From NCBI RefSeq assembly GCF_905475465.1, contig NC_062256.1, forward strand, positions 8,937,662 through 9,001,661: a DNA stretch of 64,000 bases, given 5' to 3'. The notes under the pieces are model-generated. The model saw nothing but the letters and a program-made list of their open reading frames with translations. It searched no databases and was not told the DNA's origin. Positions 12,062 to 24,766 of this stretch are shown here, in pieces. The first letter of the stretch is position 1. The number at the start of each line of letters is the position of its first letter. Made by a program: the position numbers and the translations under genes. This DNA comes from Pieris napi. Taxonomy: Eukaryota; Arthropoda; Insecta; Lepidoptera; Pieridae.

Positions 12062-12305
12062 AGAACAGGGGCTTCACGGGCAGGAGGCTCATCTGATGTT
12101 AAGTGATACCGCCCATGGACACTCTCAATGCCAGCGGACTCGCGAATGCGTTACTGGTCTTTTAAGAATAGATACGCTCTGTATATGAAGGACCCTAACT
12201 CGAATTGGTTCGGAAATAATGCAGTGGGCAACTGGTTCCACATAGTGGAAGGGATGTCGAGGTGTTACTGGTGGTATTTCGTATCCTTGACGTCCGATCA
12301 AGAAA
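12062..12305 (-). mobile_element. LINE 3' fragment (WNxLP type)
   Basis: One of the longer copies: 3' UTR block, GCCAGCGGACTCGCGAATGC, then the antisense of the WNxLP coding end. Confidence 0.65.
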
Positions 12306-13362
12306 CTCAGCTACAGGTATTAACATAATATTTAATACAATAACATAAACGTATATGTAATCCTTAATGTATTAGAATATATGCATTTTTTTTTATTTAT
12401 TATTTTCAAAGCAAAAAAAAACCGTTATACCTAACAACTAAATTCTATAATGTACTAAACTCGGCTGGGTAAACGGTATTATATCCGGAATTAACCTTAA
12501 ATCAGAAGCCATGCAAGTGACCGACCCGTTACGATTTTTATTATAGTCTACTGTTTCAATTACTGTGTGTATTGGAACTGTCATTAAAAATAAATAATTA
12601 AAAATTAAACGAATCTCATAAATTTTCTATAATTTATTCTTTTCCAATACACAAATATACTGTATTTACAATATGCTTAATAGTAGTAAGGTAGTAATCA
12701 ATTAATTAATAGAAAATTAAAACAAATTTTAAAAAGTTTGGTCCCCGCCGCTGGAATGATATTAAACCGTCTAGATAAGATGGAGGCAACGAATACTTGA
12801 TAACATAATATATAATCTTTTTAACATCACAAAACCGGTTAAAATAACGAAAATACAAACGTTAATATAAATTAGCATTAATGATTTAAATTAATAAAAT
12901 GACTGTTCTTAAAACTATGCCTAATATAAACATTTAGGTTACAATAAAACGCAATATTGGTTTAGTGATACAACCTTCTTAGCGAATACAGGCCAGTTTT
13001 AATTTAAAAAAAAAATATTCCTATTTTTTTTTTAATATCTCGGTTTTGGCGGCAACACCATAGACACTTGCATAAATTCGAAACTTGAATATGGATAGAC
13101 TATTTCTCAATTTTGACACAGAACAAAAGAGCTAGCCTTGACAAACAAGGCAATGAAAAATAGTAATAGGGAACGCGTTGAACCGTTGTGTACCAAGTTA
13201 GGTTCTTATCCTTATGCAATACGTCTTATTAGGGCACCCTTCCGCGAACGTGTTTCGTAAATAACGCAATGGAACGGTTTCCAAGAGACGAGATGAATTA
13301 TACATTAAGTTATAATCATCTCATGTATTGAATCCTATTTCTATTTTGTGTGAGAAATAGTA

Positions 13363-13445
13363 TTTAATTAATTCTTGTTTATGGCTTTTATTTATCCCAA
13401 CTGGGCACAAGGTACATCGCCAGTGTCGTGTAGATGGAGAAGAAA
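13363..13445 (+). repeat. Dispersed repeat, inverted copy at 17,973-18,062
   Basis: About 80 bp including CCAACTGGGCACAAGGTAC and GTGTCGTGTAGATGGAGAAG, near identical to the reverse complement of 17,973-18,062. Confidence 0.6.
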
Positions 13446-14828
13446 CAATATTAGCTTATTGCCGATTCGGATTTGACATTTGGCGCGAACTGCCAATGTC
13501 AAAATCCAAAACGTTTTCGTTTCTTATCATTTACGCCTTTGTCCATTAAAAATTAGGTTAAATAACGACACTACTTTTGTTAATAATCCCATATACAAGC
13601 GATGGTTAATATAAATAAGATACAGATATACATCAAAAATTTATTGGAATTTTGACATATTTAGTCATAGTTCGCGCGTAAATTTAGTTTTTTCACTGTG
13701 TGGTAATAAACCTTTACGATGCTATTACGGTAATATGTTTTAATAATCTTTTTCAATAGTTGTAGTTTTCGAGTTCTTATATTATGAAGTAACCATGTTT
13801 TACCTTATTTCCTTGACATTACAATAACCTATTGACAGGTTATTCCTTAAAGGTCAAGAGAGCGTCATTGTTCTCATGGTAATTATATTGATGTCTAAAG
13901 ATTACTGCTCTTTTTCTTTTTTATGTGTTCTTTTTTATTGTCTCTTTCACTGTTTACATTTTTAATTTCTTTGCTTTGTTCTATTAGTTTTGTCTAAGTA
14001 ATTTTATGTATATTTTTTATCTAACAGTGGAAGACATCGCTCGAAAGCGATTAGGCCGCTTTTGTATTAAATTATTTTAATTGTACTGTATATAATCTGT
14101 ATTACTGAAACGAATTGTTTTTGATTTTTTTTTTTAATGGCTCTGGCACGATTTAACGAATTGTTTATAAATAAATAATAATTACGTTTTTAATGTTACC
14201 AGAATAATTTTTATTTGTTATTTTTGCTCTTTAAGCTCATTAAGCGCATTTTAACGGACGATAAATAAAAATGAAGGCGCGAATTTTTTTATGGAATCAC
14301 TGTATTCGTATTAGATGTTTAATGCTACATTAATTTAAAACTTCACAGTCAACATTAAAAATATGAATTAATTAAAATTAATTTATATATGAATTCTATT
14401 ATTATTTTTATTATTACTTTCTAGGTTAAGAAAATTGTAAATACTGTATACTTGATTGTATATTCAAATTCATATTATTAAAGTTATTAATAAACTTTCT
14501 ATAATAATATTAAATTATTATCAATGACAGAAAAAGCATGAATAAAAAAGTTTGAGGTCGGGAACATGTAGGGAGGAGAGAGGGCCAGAGTGCAGCCTCC
14601 TCCGTGGATCAATGACCTGCGTCTGCGCAGGCCAACAGCTCGTTTCTGCGCTAATGTTTCTTGCATTGACAGATTGTGAGGTATTTATAGTTTGTCTTCG
14701 CTTGCCTTTAACTAGAATTTTAACCATCATTTAAATTAGTTCGTGTAGATTGAATCTATGAACAAGTAATAGGTTTGTGTAATTAATTTTTTTTTATATA
14801 TAATTAATATAAAATAACAAATAAATCA

Positions 14829-15050
14829 GTGGCGCTACAACCTTTTTAGGTCTGGGCCTCAGATTTCAGTATCTGTTTCATGAATATTTGTAAATCAAAT
14901 AGGCATTGATCAAGTACCAGACACACGCCGACTTTTTGGCTCTAAGGCAAGCCGGTTTTCTCACGATATTTTCCTTCACCGTTCGAGCGAACGTTAAATG
15001 CGCACATAGAAATTTTATTGGTGCACTGGTGGATAGAACCTACGACCAAT
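14829..15050 (-). mobile_element. tRNA-derived SINE
   Basis: Near full-length minus-strand copy (GTGGCGCTACAACC at the 3' end, diverged B box near 15,035-15,045). Confidence 0.65.
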
Positions 15051-15284
15051 ACTTTATAAAAAAGATTTTTAATAAAGTATGACAGTAGACTTTGAAAACC
15101 ATAGACTAGAAGTAGTACCGTTCACAGTTCACATACCACAAATGGCATTAACATTGTAACCATGGCAACCTTAGTTCCACGTTTAATAATCATAATTATT
15201 TATTTATTTAAGCCAATCTGGTTATTATTATAACTACAATACTGTCTTAAATATTATATTTGTATGTAGCTTTTTTTTATATAA

Positions 15285-15420
15285 AAAACAGGGGGCAAAG
15301 GGGCAGGAGGTTCATCTGATGTTAAGTGATACCGCCGCCCATGTTCAGTTCACTTAATGCCAAAGGTCTCGCGAGTGCGTGTGCTTGTTAAGAATTGGTA
15401 CACCCCTTATAAATAGATTA
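15285..15420 (-). mobile_element. LINE 3' fragment (WNxLP type)
   Basis: GGTTCATCTGATGTTAAGTG and the CCGCCGCCCATG block; decayed. Confidence 0.6.
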
Positions 15421-15704
15421 AATCCCATTATGCCACGGTACTCTTTGCCATGCATATTACGTGCTTTCTTTCCCTCGTATAACACGGGTAATCCCCATAA
15501 AACGCGGGGATTTCACATGTTACATATCTGTACTGTGAAATTTAAAATGATTTGTACGCACATACTTCGCTCATAACATACGTTTTCTTTATATTGGATT
15601 TAAATCCGCTTTTACGACAAAAGTTAAACGTGAATCATTAGTACATAACGCGTTATATTCATACAAGCGCGTTATGTGAGAATGCTTTTACAACGCGTTT
15701 CTTA

Positions 15705-15900
15705 AACTCAAACTCAAAATCTATATTCATATAGGTAAACAAGTACACTTATGAACGTCAAAAAAGAAGTTAAATTAACTGTAAATTTACATTTACTACT
15801 AGTTCGCAAGTCAAGGGCGTAGAGCGGGCAAGAAGAACTGGCAAAACCTTTCCGCCACTCTTTTTAATCGCTAAGTTTTGAGTCATACAAATTGTTTGAA
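15705..15900 (-). mobile_element. LINE 3' tail repeat (AACTCAAACTC-type tail)
   Basis: It has a simple TTTGAGTTTGAG-type tail on the minus strand, then blocks GTACACTTATGAACGTC and TTCGCAAGTCAAGGGCGTAG. The same family occurs at 16,870-16,990, 19,410-19,580, 26,765-26,960, 44,450-44,740, 56,505-56,790 and 61,045-61,205. Confidence 0.6.
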
Positions 15901-16204
15901 CTAGAGCTAATCAAATCTATAAAATTTATAATTATAACGTGGAACCAATCTACCTATCTATATATCATAAAAAAGGTCGTACTAAATTTTTTGATATGTC
16001 TACTAAAGAAATATTTTTGTACTAAAATTTGTCTTGCCGAAACAAGATTTGTTCCTGATATGAAATAAATTGATAAAACCTTGTCATTTCTAAGATAATT
16101 CAGACTTTATCATTTAGGAAGAAAATGTAACGATATATATATATCAGAAATAAGATTTCAGATTATAATAACATGCTTAATAATATAAATATTTGTTTTA
16201 TAAC

Positions 16205-16345
16205 AGCAGGAGGCTACCGCCGCCTATGGACACTCAATGCCAGAGGGCTCGCGAGTGCGCTGCCGGCCTTTCAAGAATTGGTACGCTCTTATCTCGATAG
16301 GCCCTTTGTCGAATTGGTTCGGAAATACTTTAGTGGAAATCCAAA
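16205..16345 (-). mobile_element. LINE 3' fragment (WNxLP type)
   Basis: AGGAGGCTACCGCCGCC, then AATGCCAGAGGGCTCGCGAG and AAGAATTGGTACGC. The short plus-strand ORF here is antisense. Confidence 0.65.
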
Positions 16346-18964
16346 AGCTAATAATTAAATCCTTTTCAGATACATTAAATACATTTATATTCTATTCCCA
16401 TTCTTTTTAAATATCTGTGTGCCCTTTTTTCGCAAAGGCCTCCTTCAAATTTAAATTTATCGTCTTTTCAAAATTACTATTATTATATTCGTTATGATAT
16501 TGGTATGGTCAAGTGCAGTGCCGTGTCTTATCAGAAACTACGCTACGTTTCGTCATACTGATATGCCCATTATAGCACATTATGGGTTTACTTACATACA
16601 GAGAGTTGAGTGAGGTGGATGACTACATGACAGTATACCTGCATATAAAGATCTCATGACACAGTGTGTCAATTGTCATCGTCAAACTTGACGTGGAAGG
16701 ATAGGGATTCTCCCGCCTTTTATAATTATCCAGTAATCTATGTCACGTCAGGATTAACCTTTTGAATCTGTATATATATACATTACACAGCTATCGTAAA
16801 TGCCATAAAATCTATTAAAAAATACATCAAATAAATATTGAGATTAAACCGGAATTAGCTTCTTACAAACGTTGTGTAAAACAAAAAACTTGGCGATTAT
16901 AGAGCGTGTCGGAGTGTTTATTGCCAGTTCTTCTCTTCCGTTCTACGCCCTTGATTTGAGAACTGGCAGCAAATGTAAAATTAGACTCACAAAGTCGCCA
17001 GCGTGTGTAAAGCACAGAACTATAGCTACTTGCGTTCTAAAAAAAACAAATGATAACGAAACAGATACAAAATCTGTGGCCAAGTTGTATTGCTACTATT
17101 TTTTTAATAATAGCAAGTGATAAAGTTAAAATAATAGTGTTCTTACAAATATTCCAAATGATATGAAATTCCTGATGCCTAGACAATTGTTAAAATAATA
17201 GGAGCTAGAGGCGGTCTAACTAGTTTAAATCACCTTGGATTCTAGTACAGTGCCCACTGGTGATATTTTCGATATTGCCTAACTTCGGTAATAAATATTT
17301 TACCAATGATTCCGTGTTAGATTATTATAGAATTTGGATAAAGCGTTTTTTTATCGTTCTCTATAATAAAAACGAGAAGTTAATAAGAACCAATTTTTCC
17401 TTACTAGCTGCGCCAATGAACTTCGTTTCGCCTTAATATGATTTTTTTACTTAGCCTACTTTTGTAGTAGCTACATACAACATAAGGAATATTTTGCTAT
17501 GCTACCACATAGAAACTGTTCGCTTTTGCTCTATATTTTCTTCATAAAAACCTTCCTCAGAGTTCAAGGAATTAAAAAAACTTGAATTGGTCCATCCCAC
17601 TTCGAGTTTATGTGATATTGATATTATGTGATTAATTTTTACATATATAGCCAAGCATATTTAAGCAATATATACAAATCAATCCGAAAAACATGTTTGG
17701 AACTAATTAACGAATTAAGCCATAAAATAATGCCACCTGACATGACATTTTTATATATTAGTCATTTTCTATTTGTACAGTGTATATAACGAAATTGTAT
17801 TTCTTTATTTAAGTAGTCTGTAGAGTTCGGTAAAAGTTGAATTTGACACGTGACAATTTAAGCGGAATTTTGGCGGTATATTAATATCATTTGAATGTGT
17901 TGAATAATTCATAGATCAATTTTTTTAGGTGTATATTCAAAATTAACTTAATTATTATTTTCACCGATCAATCACCTTCGTGCCTTCTCCATCTACACGA
18001 CACTGGCGAAGTACCTTGTGCCCAGTTGGCACAAATAAAAACCATAAACAAGAATTTAATTGAATAATTCATAGATAAGGAATTTACGATTCTTTCTTAT
18101 ATATTTCTTATATATTCATGCGAAACAGTGATGAAAATCGAAATAGATACTAATTGCTGCAGTATTTTCTTATGTACAAAAAATCCGACTCTCCAAACAC
18201 ACATTTACATATATAAGGATTAGAGTTATATAATCTGACAGATAATTGATATTCAATAGTATTAATAACGTTCACTTTTTAATGTAATTAAAACGTATTA
18301 AATAACAATCAAAATTTATTCGGAATTTAGAAAGAGAAAGTGCAGATATATTTTTATCGACACGCTAACTATAATTGCTGCATGCTATAACTCTTATAAT
18401 CGACATTCGTATATAATTCTTGGTAACAACACCCAACGGTGTGAATATACTCTGTGATTAACATCTGTCATTCTCAAATCGACACATGAAATAGATAAAA
18501 GATTTGGTTAGCCTTTCTGTCAAAATGTAAAATGGTAATTGACCTTTGAAATTTTATGACACAGCAAGCTTTTGGGGATTCTTACATTTCCAACTTTATA
18601 TTCCTTGATTAAAACAGAGTTCTAAAGAATCACTGTTCCTCTGGTTGTCAATGTCATCTAAGAGATAGTCAGTCGTCAGTTGTCAATTATTGTCATGAGT
18701 CCTATCCTTTTTTCAATAATATTATCAATTTACCATTTGAGACTAAAACTAACAATACTATTAGCCAGAAAAAGCACTTGTAAGGTCAGCCATGGAGTAT
18801 TTCGTGGGTGTTTTCGATATTATCACAAACAGTACTGTCCATATTCCTTCATCTCCCTGGAGAGTCTTGTTTTATAAATGGAAGCCAAATTATTTAAAGC
18901 AATTACAAAAGAGGTTAATTTGTGCGACAGTAAAACATAGACAATTATAAAAAAACAATCATGA

Positions 18965-19050
18965 TCTACTTTCTGTGCCTAACAGTCAACTTATTGGGTC
19001 TAAGGCATGCCGGTTTCACCTTGTCTTCACCGTTCGTCCGTAAATTTTTA
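18965..19050 (-). mobile_element. tRNA-derived SINE fragment
   Basis: GTCTAAGGCATGCCGGTTTC body block only; truncated. Confidence 0.5.
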
Positions 19051-19409
19051 TACAGTGGCTTGTAAGAACGCACCCTTTGTCCCATCACTTGAGAATATTC
19101 TAACACAAAAGCTTTGCATAAGTCTAGACGCAGCGCTATCTCGGGACTCAGAGGTCGGACGCGGTTAATTGTCGAGGACGCCGCCCCGCGCACACCCAGT
19201 TTGCCCACCGGTTATTTTATGGCATTTCTAGTTGGAGTTTTCGCGATGGAATACTTAACTGGTATATATTATTACTACTATATGTATAGTAGATCTTTTT
19301 AACGAAACTATACTAAAGTACTATTTATTTTTATTTTATTTACTGAAAAAGATTAACAGCATTTAACTAACTTAAATGTAACGCCATTAAACAAATCTTT
19401 ACATATAAA

Positions 19410-19760
19410 CTCAAACTCAAAATATCTTTATTCATACCAATAGGTAAACAAGTACACTTTTGAACGTCAAAAAAAAGGTTTAATTAATTGCAAATTTACA
19501 TTTACTACCAGTTCGCAAGTCAAGGGCGTAGAGCGAGCAATAAGAACTGGCAAGAAACTTTCCGCCACTCTTTTTTTTTACTATTATAATTATTTATTTT
19601 CTAGTATTTTTATTATTACATTTTCTTTTTTGCGTGTGAGGTGCAAACTGTTGTGGTCTCTGGCAGAATGACCAGTGTGGAACACGTCTGCTTCTCAGTA
19701 TAATGCTGAGCCAGGGCCAGTTACTACCACAACGCACAGCGCATCACCACAAATTTAATG
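19410..19760. mobile_element. LINE tail repeat followed by a second LINE 3' UTR piece
   Basis: 19,410-19,580 is the AACTCAAACTC-tailed family. 19,630-19,760 shares GTCTCTGGCAGAATGACCAG with 53,890-53,950, the 3' end of another LINE. Confidence 0.5.
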
Positions 19761-21896
19761 GTGAAACAATTTTTAAAATCAACCCAGTAGATTTTGACTT
19801 CATTTTTCCTATTTATAATATTATTATAGGTAATTAATAATGACTTGTAGCGATTTGTGCATCTTTTTCGTGCAAGTATCGTAAACTATTTAATCACCTT
19901 CCGAGAAGTTATAGATCACTGCCGTGTAATGTTTTCAACGGGAGGATGATTACATTTTTAAAGGCAAGGTGTCTTTATAGGAAGAGTATTTAGACCATAA
20001 GTTTTGACAACAGTTATAAATGACTTTGCGGGGCTATTTTTATATGGCTGATTGTGCTATTTTTGGTTTTTTGACTTTCTTTACAAATAATTTACTACAC
20101 GTTATTATTTACGCTGCTTAAATTTCGGGATTAGGGATATACAAAAAGTAGGATTACTGCAATTGATATGCTGCCAGGGTTTCGGTATCACGCTACCACA
20201 GTATTAGGCGGAAATTAGGAATCCCTTCAATGTTCCCTCTTTGTTTACGGATTGTATCCTAGCAGCATTGATCGATTTCCCTAGGGAATAAGTGTTACCA
20301 CAGTTCCTCATAAAACGTTAAAGTACGTTCCTCTTTGATTAGATACTATGTCTTGTATGTCAAAATGCATTTTTATATACTGAAGTCATCGTTTCTTGGC
20401 ATACATGAATCGTTTGTGTACTGTATAATTTTGATTTTAATGAAGTTTACATGAAAAGCGATTATAGAGACAACCCCGTTATAACCAAACGCAAACATCA
20501 CTGTGGTAATACTAGGGGTGTTTTAATATAAAATCAAAGGGTTAGTTATTAAGACGTTCAAAATGACATGACATGACATGACAGAAGAGTACATTACATG
20601 CAATAGATTTTTTTTACTAATAAGGGGGTATGTTTACGAATGAAGGCGGGTAGTTGTAGAAATTATTCTAAATCCAAATTCTTGATTCCACGGTAATTAT
20701 AAAATGCGTTCGTGTGCTAAGTTCAAACTAAGATAAAAAGCTAACCAGTTGTCGACGCGGACAGGGGATTCACGGTCGAGCAAGCTTGCACGATACGACA
20801 CCTGCGCTTTGCGCTTTACTGCTTATGGTTTTATCTAACGAACTTTTAAACTTTTATCTTTATTTATATATTTAAGTTACGCCACGTTACGCACAATCAT
20901 GTACTATTCTTTTGACACCCATAAAGGGCAGTCATGGCAGCCCATGGACACCCATTTTTAGTGAGAGCGTTGCCGGCCTTTGAGAGAGGAGTACATTCTA
21001 TCTTTGAATGGTTGAAGATAGTATCTATCAGGGAATACCCCCACCGGGAGTCAAATCCACAGTTCGCTAGTTCGCAAAAGAAAGTGTGAAAGATTTTCTC
21101 TTCTTTAGCAATTCTCTTCAACTGACATACAACCTTTTTACAGGAGATATTTTAATTAAGTCCTGTCTTTACAGTGTTTTATGTGTTATATATGCGATTT
21201 GACCTCAAAATTAAATGTGTAATTTTAGTGTAATAAAATTTAATGGTTTAATTAAACGTTCTATACTCGGAAACAACAACAACAGAAGAACTTTTTTTAC
21301 TTTTATTTGTTTCTGTTATCTGTAACATTTGACTCCTTATATAAAAACCAAAAATTGGCAACAACAGTATATAAAAAACTCATTTATTTGAAATATTTTC
21401 AAATACTGAAATGATTCTGAAGAAATAGAACGCAATAGTTCGTTCGTAATTATTTATTTACAATAAAATTGTAAAAGAATAATATAAAGTCATCATAAAA
21501 CGAAGACTATAATGTTTGTAAGATAAGATTTAGAACTACGATATATCGTGGACCAATAATAGCCTATTTGACAGTATCATAAATAAAGTGATATTGAGAG
21601 TAATCTATATAAAACATATTTTGTTTTAAAAAATGATTTTTACACATCAGTCACGAGATACAACACGGTCACAGATTAGTCGAACACTATGCCCGTAAAT
21701 AATGTTGGTTTATTGGTCGAATACGATGATGATGATATTAATTCATCCCTAATGGGAAGCCAAAGGACTTTAGTCCATACAGCCAGGTCTTGTTCTTGGT
21801 AATAATTGGAGAATTTTGCTAGTTTTAAAGGCCAAAGCCACGTCTTACGTAGTTAGGAGTCCAATATGGACTTCTTGGTCGAATTCTTCTTCTTCT

Positions 21897-22160
21897 TCTT
21901 GAAGTGCCTCTCCACTACTGGAGGTTGGCGGTCAGCTCGTCAAACTCCTTCTTATTTTTCGCCAAGCGCATCAGCTGTTCTACGCTGGCCACTCCCGTCC
22001 ATTCTCTAATATTGCGGAGCCACGACTTCCTCCTTCTGCCAGCGCGTCTTTTCCCCTCGACCTTGCCCATCATGATTACTTGAAGAAGTCGGTAGCGTTC
22101 GTGTCGAAACACATGTCTCCAAGTTACTTGGTCGAATACGCTAAGGAATGACAATTAACA
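21897..22160 (-). pseudogene. LINE reverse-transcriptase C-terminal fragment (RRRKSWLRNIREWTG type)
   Basis: The minus frame reads FRHERYRLLQVIMMGKVEG, then KRRAGRRRKSWLRNIREWTG and ANLQ stop. This is the typical end of CR1/RTE-like reverse transcriptases after the YGCEAWT segment. Only this 79-codon end remains. Confidence 0.75.
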
Positions 22161-22351
22161 CGTAAAATACTTGGCATGATACGTCATAGGAATTGATGCG
22201 ACGCCATCTTGCCTGGAAGCATTTTGGCGGGATTTTAAAATTATGAATTTTAGCCAGTAATCAGTAATAAATAATCTGATATTTTTCTATCTTGTCAAAT
22301 AGCCGGACATTAGTCGGACGTGACTGTGCCCCTTAATAATGTAGAGACTTA

Positions 22352-23082
22352 AGGCGGAAACATACTACTAAAACGCGACGCGACGTGTCGTGTCGACACC
22401 CGATGTCCATCGTGCACATTACCAACACGCGACACCACGACACGCTTGCAAATTGAAAAGTCATTTAGCTGATTTATTCCCCGCGCAATGTGCCAGCAAG
22501 TTTTTACCAATTTGAGATTCAGATTCGAGGAATGTTTGCAGCGCAATGGTGCACACCTGGATGATGTTATTTTTAAGAAATAAATTTCCCAGATGTCTAT
22601 TTTAATTGAAATAAAAAATTTTGTGTATTATATTTAGTTTTTTTATTATATTTTTTTCAATTTTGCAAATCTTTCTGTATTTTTCTAATAAACTGAATTG
22701 ATTAGCAGGTTATTTGTATTAAACTAACAACATCCTAACTCCCTGTTTTTGTCCTTGTATTGAGGTAATCTCATGTCATATAAATCAGAATATTGTTTCA
22801 CCAACTCAATTAATTGTTCGTCGTTCATTTCGCCAAATAAATCCAAAAATATCTAAGTATATAAATTGACATTCGTGTTAAAAACTCGAAAGCATTGACG
22901 CATGACGTCATCATCACAACATCCACAACACGCCGATCCAAATCGATTGGATGTTACCGCGTGTGATCACATGGCGTGTTGTCTATGTGCATCTGACCAT
23001 ATTTAATATATGGGATTGATAAGTACTGACATGCGTCGGATGGCGTGGTGTGGCGTCGCGTTTTGGTAGTATGTTTCCGCCT
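22352..23082 (-). mobile_element. PIF/Harbinger element with MADF ORF remnant
   Basis: Terminal inverted repeats of about 30 bp (AGGCGGAAACATACTAC..., one mismatch) lie at 22352-22381 and 23053-23082. Both are flanked by TTA (22349-22351, 23083-23085), the Harbinger target. The interior holds a MADF-type ORF start and is otherwise degenerate. Confidence 0.85.
22724..22828 (-). pseudogene. MADF-domain remnant of a Harbinger accessory protein
   Basis: Thirty-four codons begin MNDEQLIELVKQYSDLYDMR and continue LPQYKDKNREL, the first helices of a MADF (Myb/SANT-like) DNA-binding domain. PIF/Harbinger elements encode such a protein next to the transposase. It stops after CC, well short of a full domain of about 80 residues. 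Confidence 0.6.
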
Positions 23083-23754
23083 TTATAATGGTCGAATATA
23101 TATGTATTTGTCTAATTTAAGAAAGACAATTTAAACGTAAACTGCCAGTCATGATATGTTGTTATAGGGATTGGTGCGACGCCATCTTGCGTAGCATTCT
23201 GGCGGGTTCTTATAATTATGAATAATTAAAGTCAATAATTAAAAATAACAAATTGTCTAGGTTCTAAAGTCACGAATAAATAATCTTGCTACATAAAATC
23301 TTGTCTTATTCATTGGTCGGATGAAAATGAAAATTATTACAATTTTGATTATACCCCAAGACGATAAATACGTGTTTACGTAAGCCTTCGTGAGTTCAAA
23401 TGTTCATCTGCACACCTGAGCAATGTCTGTTTCTTTGTCTGAATCACTACCTACTTCTCGGTCTGAATAAATTTCGTAGAACAAATATAACTGTACTTAC
23501 ACTAAATATAATTTTATTTGTACGCGGGGTTAATTCAACGTGCAATAATTATTGCAATCATCTGTTGTGTAATTAAAATGTGGATCGATGACAATTCCGA
23601 AGCACGATTGTGACATGATGATGTAAAGGTGCAGCTGGTGCTGTGAACCATTTAAAAGAAAACCTTAGCAATGACTTAGAGTTTATTAACAAATCTTCTC
23701 ATTCTTTCTGCGCTTCTTTTGAAGGAAACTCTTGGATTTAAGTGTACATGCGCT

Positions 23755-23920
23755 AATTAAATATTTGAGTTGGCGCCAGGCAGGACCGGTGACCCCAGAG
23801 CTGGTGCTTTCCCCGTTCAACGAATAAGTATACACATATATAGAATAGTATAAAGCAATACGGCGAGGAAATGCTGCCAGCATTGTCACACTTCCACAGG
23901 GACAAAGTTTTTTATTTTCT
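23755..23920 (+). pseudogene. LINE 3' remnant (GVETLGPWG family end)
   Basis: TTGGCGCCAGGCAGGACCGG, then CCCCAGAGCTGGTGCT and GCGAGGAAATGCTGCCAGCA match 44,975-45,090. The coding frame is broken. Confidence 0.55.
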
Positions 23921-24766
23921 TTTTATAATTTTTATTACTATAAAGGTTAAGAATACTGTATATTTGTGTGGTGGACATTGAAAAGGAATCAATGTAAATT
24001 TAGAAGCATTAAATTTTTACTGGCGTTCATAAGTGTATATTTACTTAACGATACGATAAATACATATTTTAGGTCGCTTATAAAAACTAATTTATTTAAA
24101 CAATTAAACTTATTTTTTAATTAGGTCAATACCAAAAAGTAATATTTATAACTTTTAGTTCATTTTGACGTCGGCTATTTTTTAAAGGCCACTTAATTTC
24201 ATCTGTCTCCGCTGATCTGTGCTGCATAGTTGAAGGGTTAAATGTCATTACAATGACAAGTCAAATAAGTAATTTTGACATTTCTAGTGTGTTGCTATGG
24301 TTTTTTTTAGAATTCCTAACCTTCCTAGTAAATGCGAAACTTATATCACCACTTGGTTAGCCTGATTAGTAAATTAGGTTAGGCTTAAATTACTTATTAG
24401 ACTTAAGTTAGACTAGATCGTAATGTTCGATGATGTCTTGGTAAAGACACATGTATAAAAAAAATAACGACTTAGTGAGCGTCTTCTAAGGGTTATATAC
24501 TAGACAAAGCTTTATAATTTGCATATTAACAGGAAAACAATTATTTATGGTCAAAGCGTCAAGCTACAAAATCAATTTTATAACAATTACTGAATGTTAA
24601 TCGGCGTCTGAATAACGGCAAATGTAACGGGCGAGTACCTACTTATACAAGTTCTCAATAATATCAAGTTTTAAATTAAAACGAACAAATACCAAACGTT
24701 ATATCGCTTACATAGGAGAATAAAGTCGTAAAGCACTATTACGAATGTTTTATAATTTTTGACTTC

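Larger units (their letters stand above)
10824..24766. other. Region without recognised host exon
   Basis: Apart from the listed repeats, a GC-rich patch at 14,555-14,680 is the only place that looks unlike intergenic DNA. A (TGACA)n microsatellite lies at 20,565-20,583. No convincing exon. Confidence 0.55.
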
